From Mariniblastus sp. (GTDB lineage: Bacteria; Planctomycetota; Planctomycetia; Pirellulales; Pirellulaceae), in assembly GCA_023300235.1 (NCBI GenBank), contig JALZWN010000233.1:1-33102 (forward strand): a stretch of 33,102 nucleotides of DNA. Reading direction: 5' to 3'. The notes under the pieces are model-generated. The model searched no databases. It was given only the letters and a program-made list of their open reading frames with translations, and was not told the origin of the DNA. Shown piece by piece: positions 17,721 through 25,277 of the stretch. A program made the position numbers and the translations under genes. The first letter of the stretch is position 1. Every line of letters starts with the position of its first letter.

Positions 17721-18719
17721 ATGCTTCCCAACGATACATCACAAGTCCTTTTTATCTGCATTTGGTCATGGACCACTTTGGGAGCAGGTTTGTTATGCGG
17801 TTTTTTCATTGGCAGATTTTACACGCTCAAAAACGAAACACGGCGGTTGAAAAACGATCGTGACAGAACACTCAGCGGATTGATGGCGCTGATGAATAGC
17901 ACCAACCAATTGAACGATGACGTCGATGTGCACAGCGTTGCCTTGCAGGACGCAAGCCAAGAAATCGATCGATTGGAACGCGAAGACCATTTCGACGATC
18001 TGCAAACGGCGTTGATGTCAAATATTACCCGCGTCTTTCAGTCCAATCGAAAGCTCGAAAACGACCTGGTGGTCTCACGTTTCCAGCTGGAAAGTCAAGC
18101 CCAAGAACTTGATCGTTCGCGTAGTGAAGCTCGCACCGATGGGTTGTGTAATGTCGGAAACCGAAAAGCGGTCGACGAAACACTTCAGTTCATGGTTTCA
18201 AGATATCAACAAGACCGGAAAGCTAGTTTCGGATTGATGTTGGTCGACATCGATCACTTCAAGCGTATTAACGACACGTTCGGGCACCAAGCCGGCGACG
18301 AAGTTTTGACCAGCATTTCGTTTGCGCTGAAAGAGTGCGTCCGACCAAAGGATTTTGTCGGGCGACTTGGTGGCGACGAATTCTGCATCATGCTGGACGG
18401 GCTTAGCGATGTCGACGTCCAACTGGTGGGGACTCGAATTCGATCCGCCATCGAACTTAATGATTTCTCGCTGAATGATTCAGGGCAATCGACAGTCGTC
18501 ACGATGAGCATGGGCTTGGCAGTTATTGAGCCAACCGACAATGCGGAAAGTTTGTACGAAAGAGCCGACAAGGCGCTTTATAAATCTAAGCAGTTAGGCC
18601 GTAATCGATTGTGCATGATCGCCAACGAGTCGATCGAAACTGTCGGCTTGACCAAGGTTCCAGACTACGCTTCTTACGACGAATTTAAAACGCAGTTAAA
18701 CGAATTTAATACTCAGTAA
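17721..18719 (+). CDS. Membrane-anchored diguanylate cyclase (GGDEF)
   Basis: A 332-residue protein from ATG 17721 (a TTG at 17706 is in frame); neither has a good Shine-Dalgarno. One N-terminal membrane segment (LFICIWSWTTLGAGLLCGFFIG) is followed by a coiled-coil-like region to about residue 135, then a GGDEF domain (TDGLCNVGNRKAVDE, DIDHFKRINDTFGHQAGDEV). The active-site loop is intact, GRLGGDEF with GGDEF at 217-221, and the inhibitory I-site RPKD (208-211) lies exactly five residues upstream. It should make cyclic di-GMP from two GTP and be feedback-inhibited by its product. The cyclase signals at the inner membrane; the input signal is unknown. It precedes the ABC pair by 45 bases. Confidence 0.93.
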   Translation: MLPNDTSQVLFICIWSWTTLGAGLLCGFFIGRFYTLKNETRRLKNDRDRTLSGLMALMNSTNQLNDDVDVHSVALQDASQEIDRLEREDHFDDLQTALMSNITRVFQSNRKLENDLVVSRFQLESQAQELDRSRSEARTDGLCNVGNRKAVDETLQFMVSRYQQDRKASFGLMLVDIDHFKRINDTFGHQAGDEVLTSISFALKECVRPKDFVGRLGGDEFCIMLDGLSDVDVQLVGTRIRSAIELNDFSLNDSGQSTVVTMSMGLAVIEPTDNAESLYERADKALYKSKQLGRNRLCMIANESIETVGLTKVPDYASYDEFKTQLNEFNTQ

Positions 18720-18750
18720 AACTCAGTAAAAATTAGTCAAACGCAGTAAA
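18711..18750. repeat. Short 10-bp tandem repeats over the cyclase stop codon
   Basis: actcagtaaa occurs at 18711-18720 and 18721-18730, with acgcagtaaa at 18741-18750 and a degenerate unit between. The cyclase TAA is inside the first unit. It looks like slippage-type duplication of the gene end; function is unlikely. Confidence 0.6.
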
Positions 18751-18764
18751 ACACAAATAAGCGA

Positions 18765-19559
18765 ATGGGATACGTCACTATGATAAACGTTGTTGGTTTT
18801 TCTAAATGTTACGAGCAGTTTTTGGCCGTAGACAATCTTTCTTTTTCCGTCCAACCCGGCCAAGTGCTGGGGCTGGTGGGTCGCAACGGTGCCGGCAAAA
18901 CCACGACGCTGCGGTCGATCAATGGAATCATTCCGCTGTCGCAAGGCACGATTGAAGTCGACGGCTTCTCGATTGATTCAAATCCAATCGAACTTAAGCA
19001 GCGAACCGCTTACGTTCCAGATGATCCGCAGTTGTTTGAAGACTTGACCGTTGAGCAACATCTTCAATTTCAAGCCAGCGTTTATCAAATCTCAGACCCA
19101 GCGGATGAGATGACTCGATTGCTACAAATGTTTGAGCTGTCCCCAAAGCGACACAACGCGGCGTCCTCATTGTCGCGAGGCATGAGGCAAAAGCTTGCGA
19201 TTTGCTGTGCTTATTTACAGCAGCCCAAAGTGTTGTTGCTGGACGAGCCGATGACCGGTTTGGATCCGCAGGGAATTCGAGTGCTGAAGCAATCGATCAA
19301 AGAACAAGCCAAACGCGGTGCGGCGGTGATTATTAGTTCGCACTTGCTGGCGATGGTAGAAGACATTTGTTCGCACGTGATGGTGCTGGACTGCGGTAAA
19401 ACCAAGTTTCTTGGCGAGTTGGCGGAGTTACAGGAACAATTCGCCGGTGACCAAACGCCAGACAATCAGTCGCTGGAGCAAGCGTTCTTTTCCGCGTTGG
19501 GAGATGCTCAGCACGTCGTCGGTGCCGAACTTGGATTGTCCAACGCGAACGCGGAGTAA
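18765..19559 (+). CDS. ABC transporter ATP-binding protein
   Basis: A 264-residue ATPase subunit. Walker A is GRNGAGKTT (39-47), the ABC signature LSRGMRQ (136-142), Walker B VLLLDEP (156-162) with MTGLDPQG as D-loop, and the switch His is in ISSHLL (His193). This is the exporter-type, BcrA/CcmA-like subfamily that energises a separate membrane partner. ATG 18765 is used; a second ATG at 18780 is equally possible. The permease starts 2 bases after this gene's stop, so the two form one transporter. The transported substrate is not evident from sequence. Confidence 0.93.
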   Translation: MGYVTMINVVGFSKCYEQFLAVDNLSFSVQPGQVLGLVGRNGAGKTTTLRSINGIIPLSQGTIEVDGFSIDSNPIELKQRTAYVPDDPQLFEDLTVEQHLQFQASVYQISDPADEMTRLLQMFELSPKRHNAASSLSRGMRQKLAICCAYLQQPKVLLLDEPMTGLDPQGIRVLKQSIKEQAKRGAAVIISSHLLAMVEDICSHVMVLDCGKTKFLGELAELQEQFAGDQTPDNQSLEQAFFSALGDAQHVVGAELGLSNANAE

Positions 19560-19561
19560 CG

Positions 19562-21283
19562 ATGATGCAATCTACTACTCAACCGCTTTCGGGATCGCTC
19601 TGGCATCCTGCATTGCAACGTTTGCTGCGATTTCAAACCAAGGCAAAGTTTAGACGCTTGTTCGCGTCGTTTCGAAACCCTCGAAAAAAAGTTATATCGA
19701 TCGTCGCTGTTTTGTTGGGCTTGATGTGGCTGTCGCAAACGATTCTAAGCGTGCTGTTTCGCGAAGCTGCCGATCCCGACCAAATCGGATTCTGGTTGCC
19801 GCTGGGTTTGTTCATTTACTCGCTCTGGCACCTGATCAAAATTTCGACTCGGCAAGTTGTCGAGCCATTTGAATGGACGCCGGCGGAAAAAGAGTTCGTG
19901 ATCGCGGCGCCGGTAACGCGAACGCAACAGATTACTTATCGATTGACTTCGATCGCCACGGCCGCACTCGCTAAAGCAGTTTGCTTTTCGGTGATCATGA
20001 GTCCCGATATCCGTGTGTGGTACGCTGGCTTTTTCGGCATGCTGCTGGGGTTGGCGTTTGTTGACCTGGTTCGCGTGCTGTTTGAGTTGTTCTTTTACGG
20101 ACTGGGTAAAGCCGGACGTCGAGTTGTCCAATTGGTCGTGTTGGCGGGTGCCGGTGGTTGTTTTTTGTATGCGATCTCAAATTGCTTGATTGCTCAAACT
20201 GCTAATAGTGACCTGTCGTCGCCGGGGGCGTTGTTGTTTTTCAAAAACTTTATCGCCGAGATAACCTCGTTGGCGCAATCGCAAGTTGGGCAGTCGTTGA
20301 TGGCTCCATTTGCGGTGTTTTCAAAGTTTGCACTTTCACCTGAAACAAACATTGTCCTGTTTAAAAACATGTTCCTTGCGGTCGGTTTGAACGGTCTCGC
20401 CGTCGCCGCCGTTTATGTGCTGGACCGCTGGATGCAGCGACGTGGCCGTCAAAAAGAAGTCGCGAATCTCAAAACCGCGATCGCCCAAAAAGCGAACGCG
20501 GATGATTCGGCAGCCGTACAGAGTAATCGCAAAATTCGCGTGCCCGCTCGACTTGGCGGCGTCGGCAGTTTGCTGTGGCGTCAGTTGTTGGGCGTTAAAA
20601 ACTATCGTGGCACCGTGGCGTTTAGTTTGACGGTACCGGTGTTGCTGAGTTGTTTGCCGCTGTTGGCGAATCACAATCCTGGCATGATGTTGTTGAATTT
20701 GATCGCCAGCATGGTGTTTTATTCATTCCTGTTGTTGCCGTCGGCATTGATTTTGGATTATCGCAGAGACATCAATCGGATGGCGGTTTTAAAGTCGTTG
20801 CCGATCAGTTCGTTGGCAATGACGATTGGTCAGTTGGCGGTGCCGGTGCTGATGTGTTGTTTGTTTCAAGCGGTTGTGTTGACGATCGGTGCGGCCAGCG
20901 GCAAAGTTATTCTCTGGCAAGCCATCCTTGCGGGCGTGTTGCTGGTGCCGGTCAACGTGTTGATTTTTGCGGCGGAGAATTACATTTTCATGCTGGCTCC
21001 GTATCAGCGAAACAAAGAAGGCTTCGATGTGTTCCTGCGAACGATCTTGACCTTTACGGGCAAAGGGCTGTTCTTTGGGCTCGCTCTGGGGTTAGCGTTG
21101 TTGTGGGTGACGATCGTTGTCAGGACCCATAACTATTTTGCGTTAAGCAATTGGTTTTCGACCAGTGCGTTCACGCTTGGGGTATGGGGCGTCACGCTCT
21201 CGCTGGCATGGTTTTTTGTGTTGTCGATCACGAAGCGATTCGAGCGGTTTGATCCAAGCCAAGACACGCCGGGCGTTGGTTAG
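19562..21283 (+). CDS. ABC transporter permease (putative exporter)
   Basis: A 573-residue, multi-pass membrane protein. GGAG at 19553-19556 lies five bases before ATG 19562, overlapping the end of the ATPase gene, so the pair is translationally linked. Around a dozen membrane segments are visible, for example VISIVAVLLGLMWLSQTIL, FWLPLGLFIYSLWHLI, VVQLVVLAGAGGCFLYAI and GLFFGLALGLALLWVTIVV. A cytoplasmic segment near residues 290-330 is polar. The motif WTPAEKEFVIAAPVTRTQ resembles the putative ABC exporter permeases in which an intracellular loop E-x-x-F-L-x-x-x-P-V occurs. The substrate is unknown. Confidence 0.85.
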   Translation: MMQSTTQPLSGSLWHPALQRLLRFQTKAKFRRLFASFRNPRKKVISIVAVLLGLMWLSQTILSVLFREAADPDQIGFWLPLGLFIYSLWHLIKISTRQVVEPFEWTPAEKEFVIAAPVTRTQQITYRLTSIATAALAKAVCFSVIMSPDIRVWYAGFFGMLLGLAFVDLVRVLFELFFYGLGKAGRRVVQLVVLAGAGGCFLYAISNCLIAQTANSDLSSPGALLFFKNFIAEITSLAQSQVGQSLMAPFAVFSKFALSPETNIVLFKNMFLAVGLNGLAVAAVYVLDRWMQRRGRQKEVANLKTAIAQKANADDSAAVQSNRKIRVPARLGGVGSLLWRQLLGVKNYRGTVAFSLTVPVLLSCLPLLANHNPGMMLLNLIASMVFYSFLLLPSALILDYRRDINRMAVLKSLPISSLAMTIGQLAVPVLMCCLFQAVVLTIGAASGKVILWQAILAGVLLVPVNVLIFAAENYIFMLAPYQRNKEGFDVFLRTILTFTGKGLFFGLALGLALLWVTIVVRTHNYFALSNWFSTSAFTLGVWGVTLSLAWFFVLSITKRFERFDPSQDTPGVG

Positions 21284-21314
21284 GATAAAAGGGCACTGCT
21301 TTTTTATTGCTCGA

Positions 21315-21339
21315 CGCGGCTGTCGTTTTCCAAGCCGCG
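21315..21339. terminator. Possible terminator between convergent permease and cmk genes
   Basis: cgcggct (21315-21321) and agccgcg (21333-21339) form a 7-base-pair GC-rich stem in the short gap between the converging genes. On the plus strand a T-rich run (tgttttgttttt) follows seven bases later, so it may end permease transcription. Moderate evidence only. Confidence 0.4.
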
Positions 21340-21340
21340 G

Positions 21341-22006
21341 CTAACTGTTTTGTTTTTCATTCAAACGATCGCGGACTAGTTTGGCGAGTTTTGCGACGAC
21401 TTCGTCGATTGTCATTTGGTCGGTGTTGACTTCGACGGCGTCGATTGCTTTTTGTAATCGGCCAATCTCGCGGCTTTGGTCTTGGACGTCTCGAGTTTTT
21501 TGTTCGCGGACGATTTGATCAAAATCGACAAAGTGGCCTGCTGCTAGTAGCTGTTCGGATCGACGTTGGGCTCGTGAGTTCGCGGACGCGGTTAGAAAAA
21601 CTTTGCAGAATGCGTCTGGGAAGGCGACGGTTCCTTGGTCACGTCCCTCGCAAACAAAATCCCCGGTGCTCGCGATTCGCCGTTGTAATGCAACCAGGTG
21701 AGAGCGAACTGACACCGCGTCCGCTACTTGGGAGACCTGCCGAGTCACCTCGGGGGTGCGAATGGCTTCGGAAACATCGATGCCGCTTACGACGACTCTT
21801 TCGGAATCAAACTCCAAAATTAGATTTTGTGCGATCAGCTGCAACGCGGTTTCGTCGTCGAAGTCGACTTTGTTTTGAACCGCTTGCCAAGTGACCGCAC
21901 GATACATCGCGCCGGTGTCGAGGCATTGGAAGCCTAGTTCCTGCGCGAGTTTTCGAGTAACAGTGCTCTTGCCGGCACCGGCGGGTCCATCAATCGTGAC
22001 AATCAT
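21341..22006 (-). CDS. cmk: Cytidylate kinase
   Basis: A 221-residue protein of the usual length for cytidylate kinase, which phosphorylates CMP and dCMP with ATP in the cytoplasm for nucleotide synthesis. The P-loop GPAGAGKST spans residues 7-15 after MIVTID. Other family blocks are LDTGAMYRAVTW, SGIDVSEAIRTPEVTRQVSQ, RSHLVALQRRIA, CEGRDQGTVAFPDAFCKVFL (usually GRDIGTVVFP) and RRSEQL. The R-D dipeptide of GRDQG is kept while the usual Ile is Gln. Its ATG overlaps the TGA of the upstream glycosidase-like gene (ATGA), which implies translational coupling. Confidence 0.95.
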   Translation of the reverse strand: MIVTIDGPAGAGKSTVTRKLAQELGFQCLDTGAMYRAVTWQAVQNKVDFDDETALQLIAQNLILEFDSERVVVSGIDVSEAIRTPEVTRQVSQVADAVSVRSHLVALQRRIASTGDFVCEGRDQGTVAFPDAFCKVFLTASANSRAQRRSEQLLAAGHFVDFDQIVREQKTRDVQDQSREIGRLQKAIDAVEVNTDQMTIDEVVAKLAKLVRDRLNEKQNS

Positions 22007-24927
22007 GTTTGAAAATAAAGGTTAACTTGTATAAAGGCCAATGAGGCGACGGGGAAAGTGACTTTCCGGCTGTCGGTTTCGTCTAACGGCAATGTCGAAA
22101 AAACGTCGCCGTTGAACTTGACGATTTGAGCGGATTGAATTGCTTTGAAAGTCGAGATCGTCAGTTCGGCGGATCGATTTTCGGTTTCTTTTAACCGTAG
22201 CGAAATGCCGTGCCACTTGCCAGCGTCATTGAAAATCGGTACCGCCGATGTTGCAAGGATATTCTTGCGATTGAAATGAAACAACCAGTCCGATGGTAAT
22301 TGGCTCGATTGGTTTCGATTGTTGCTGTGCACCGGGAGTTGAACGACCGGCGAAAGGCGAGACGCGGATGCCGCTAACGGGTAGGGCTGGTCGACGGTGA
22401 TCGCAAACGAAACGTTTGTTTGCGATTCGTTGGCGAGCATCAACACGCTGTCGAGCATCCGGCGATTGGCGCGACGGTGAAACGGGAGACCGCCGGTCAA
22501 CATGCTGACCGAAGGTGCATCGGTTTCTTTGATCGTGACGTACTGAGTCGCATGAAACCACTGGTGGGCCACTTGTTCGCAAGAATCCAGCACGTTCGCG
22601 ATCAACCGTGCTCCTTCGGACTTCCAAGCCAAACGAGAACAGATGTAGTGTTCGCGGCTGGCGGTGAGTGGCTCGATCGGCTGCAGTTTAACATCGACCT
22701 CGATTCGAGGGATGCCTCGCACGACTCGGACGGTTTGTTCGAACTTCGCTAAGTCTTGACCCGCTGCGGTTAAACGACCGGTGGATTTGATGGCGGCGGA
22801 TAGCGTTTGGTTTTCGGTGGTCTCAATCGAATCGGCGATCATGACGGCGTAGGGCGTTTTGCTGGCATGGCCTTTGGGCAAGCGGATGGCCAGTTGCTGG
22901 CCGGCGAGGTTGGTTTTGCCGAAATGTTGTTGGATGCTGCGAATGCCACCGGTCTTTTCTTCGATTTGAACCTTGAAGAATTCGTTTTGTAGTTGCAGGT
23001 CCGAACTCAGCGGTGGGTCTTTCTGAAACAGGTTCTTGGTTTGGACGTTGCCGAAGTCGAGCGCGGTTTTGCTGAAGCCGGGTAAGTCCAAGATCCAACG
23101 TGAGGGTTCTGGGGCGTCGCCGCTGGCGGTTTGATTGACGGCGTTTTTATTAACGGCGAAGCAAACCGGTGGCTGTGCTTTTTGCGTGCCAGCTGGCAAT
23201 GAATGGTCGGAGGGTGGTTGGACTTCGATTCGTTGTTTGGCCGAATGGCAGTTTATAAATCGGAAGACGTTGGAGTTTTGTTTGTTGGAGTTTTTGGGTT
23301 GGAATAATTGCTTGGCCTCGTCCAACAGCGTTTGGATGTTCTCGTCGATCGGTGCGGGGGAGGGCAGGGGGTCGGCCGCGATGGTGGCGAGTTCAATTTC
23401 GGACTGAAGCTGTGCGATGCGGTTTTGAAAAGGGGCGAAGGTTGATTTGTCGATGTTGTGTTCGACGACGGCAAGCAGTGCGATCCGACGAGCGGTTTCG
23501 AGCCGATGGTAACGCTGCCAGTAGTCGGTGTACCGCGAAATTGGATTCTTTTGGCCGGTTTTGATGGCGTTGGCAAGGTGCGGCGATTCGTACTCGTCGG
23601 CCGTGAAGGCTTGACCGTAGCCGGGGTCGTAGGCTTCGCCGAAAACAAAATCAGCGGTTACGAATTCACCGAACAGAGGGACAAACTTTGCGATGCGCTT
23701 AAGGTCGTCTAGCGATTGGCAAGCTTTGTTGGGCCAGTGAGTCAGCAAGGCGGTTGCCGAGTGAGCGGAATCGATCATCTCGCCCAGTTCCACTCCAAGT
23801 CTCAGGAACGTCCCGCTGTCGGCGGCGTCCATGGGCGGTTCGGAGATCGCGAGTACGTGTTCGTCGCTATCGCTGGTCCACCGCATCGCGCCGCTGCCCA
23901 TGCTGGGGATGGTGCCATTGGAAAAATTGGCGTGGATGACGCCGTCGTAGTGATAGCTTTTTAAAACGGTGGGCGTGGTGGGGTTCAGTCCAAAACTTCG
24001 TCTCGCAAAAACGTTAGGCGGTTGGCCAAAGACTTGCTTTAGCGAATCGCGACCGGCGGTAAGCTGATTGGCGACCGTTTCTCCACAAACCAGGTTGTCG
24101 TCCAACTCGATGTCCAGTCCGCCAACGACGGAAAGTTTTTCGTCGTTGATACGTTGTTTGATGGTTTCAATGGCCGACGGGTTTTTTTCGGTCAACGCTC
24201 GCGCGTCTTGGCCCGAGATCAAAATGCTGATCGGTGTGTCGCTGGATTCGAGTTGTTTTGTGAGTGATTTGCCGAGAGTGTTGGGGTGGGTTAGCAGTAG
24301 TTCGCAGAGTTGTGGTTCGACGGGGTAGTAGGAGTTTTTTTCTTCCAGCAGGAGGTCAAAGCAAGCGTAAAGTTTGTCGGAGGTTGCTTTTTCGTCTCCC
24401 GCAATCGCAGCTTCGGCGGCGTCGACAACTTTGGCGTCGAAGTCGATTTGGTCTAAGTTGGACGAGTAACGAAGTTGCAGCGACATCAGCATGGTTTGAA
24501 GGAAAGCGTAGCCGAGTGCATAAAAGTCGTTGACGATTTTTTCGGGGACAGAATTTTTCCAGTTTAGGAGTTCGTCCGAAGTGGCGGCCGCTTGTTCGAT
24601 GATTTGTTGACGGTCGGTAAGATCTTCGATTACAAGTGCGTCGCAGTTGGCGGTCCAGCCCATCATGGTTGCCGACTCGAGGCTGGTAGCGGAAATGTTG
24701 GGCACAACGATCAGCGGCGCTTGGACGTCTGCGGATTGCCAGAATCCAGCGGTTTCGTCGGTCGATTGAATTTCGGTGAACGAATTGGCTTGTTTGATTA
24801 GTGCGGGATGCCACAAACCTGTCCAGCATGCCAGCAGGTTCTGTGCGTTTGTTCCTCGATAATCTGCGGGGAAGTCTTCAAGGTCGTCGCAGGGGAGTGC
24901 GATTACCAGATTAGTAAAACTTGGCAT
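22003..24927 (-). CDS. Large GH38-like (alpha-mannosidase-fold) protein, probably non-catalytic
   Basis: A 974-residue protein from ATG (complement of 24925-24927). It starts NLVIALPCDDLEDFPADYRG and ACWTGLWHPALI, a planctomycetal pattern, with no signal peptide. The N-terminal half resembles the GH38/GH57 seven-stranded barrel (LSVVGGLDIELDD, VFARRSFGLNP, YHYDGVIHANF). The C-terminal half (LQNEFFKVQIEEKTGGIRSI, VRVVRGIPRIEVDVKL, SFAITVDQPYPLAASA) matches the mannosidase-type beta-sandwich. In GH38 the nucleophile Asp lies two residues before Phe-Gly; here that position is Arg310 (A-R-R-S-F-G), and the N-terminal H-x-H zinc motif is replaced by P-C-D-D. It is therefore likely a carbohydrate-binding or altered enzyme. 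It overlaps cmk by 4 bases. Confidence 0.65.
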   Translation of the reverse strand: MPSFTNLVIALPCDDLEDFPADYRGTNAQNLLACWTGLWHPALIKQANSFTEIQSTDETAGFWQSADVQAPLIVVPNISATSLESATMMGWTANCDALVIEDLTDRQQIIEQAAATSDELLNWKNSVPEKIVNDFYALGYAFLQTMLMSLQLRYSSNLDQIDFDAKVVDAAEAAIAGDEKATSDKLYACFDLLLEEKNSYYPVEPQLCELLLTHPNTLGKSLTKQLESSDTPISILISGQDARALTEKNPSAIETIKQRINDEKLSVVGGLDIELDDNLVCGETVANQLTAGRDSLKQVFGQPPNVFARRSFGLNPTTPTVLKSYHYDGVIHANFSNGTIPSMGSGAMRWTSDSDEHVLAISEPPMDAADSGTFLRLGVELGEMIDSAHSATALLTHWPNKACQSLDDLKRIAKFVPLFGEFVTADFVFGEAYDPGYGQAFTADEYESPHLANAIKTGQKNPISRYTDYWQRYHRLETARRIALLAVVEHNIDKSTFAPFQNRIAQLQSEIELATIAADPLPSPAPIDENIQTLLDEAKQLFQPKNSNKQNSNVFRFINCHSAKQRIEVQPPSDHSLPAGTQKAQPPVCFAVNKNAVNQTASGDAPEPSRWILDLPGFSKTALDFGNVQTKNLFQKDPPLSSDLQLQNEFFKVQIEEKTGGIRSIQQHFGKTNLAGQQLAIRLPKGHASKTPYAVMIADSIETTENQTLSAAIKSTGRLTAAGQDLAKFEQTVRVVRGIPRIEVDVKLQPIEPLTASREHYICSRLAWKSEGARLIANVLDSCEQVAHQWFHATQYVTIKETDAPSVSMLTGGLPFHRRANRRMLDSVLMLANESQTNVSFAITVDQPYPLAASASRLSPVVQLPVHSNNRNQSSQLPSDWLFHFNRKNILATSAVPIFNDAGKWHGISLRLKETENRSAELTISTFKAIQSAQIVKFNGDVFSTLPLDETDSRKVTFPVASLAFIQVNLYFQT

Positions 24928-25156
24928 TTGGATAGGTTGTGCTTGTAAATCAGCACGCTACTTGCGGAATGTTTTGACTTTAGGAAACGATGGGATTGGT
25001 CGATCGAAGCTAAAATGTAGAGGATTTATTGGCTTTTGAATGAGGTAAAGCGTAAACTTAGAAGACGAATTCGATTGTGCGAACGGAAAAACTCTTGAAA
25101 CGCCTCAAAAATTCGACTCTATCGACTTCCATCGACGCACCAAGTGTAAAGCAGCC

Positions 25157-25185
25157 TAACGAATTAACTAAGTTGGTTCTATAAT
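25157..25185 (+). promoter_or_regulatory. Candidate promoter for the PilM-led operon
   Basis: A perfect -10 hexamer, tataat, lies at 25180-25185, about 90 bases before the operon's first ATG. The -35 position at 17-base spacing (taacga, 25157-25162) is poor, so activity may need an activator or another sigma factor. The rest of the 24928-25277 gap holds no gene; it also faces the start of the divergent GH38-like gene. Confidence 0.4.
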
Positions 25186-25277
25186 AGTTACCTGTGTACC
25201 CGTGAACGGTATCGCTCAACGCATTATGTTGAGGGGTACATAAATGGACATCTGGAAGTTAACAGTCGGAAAACGAG

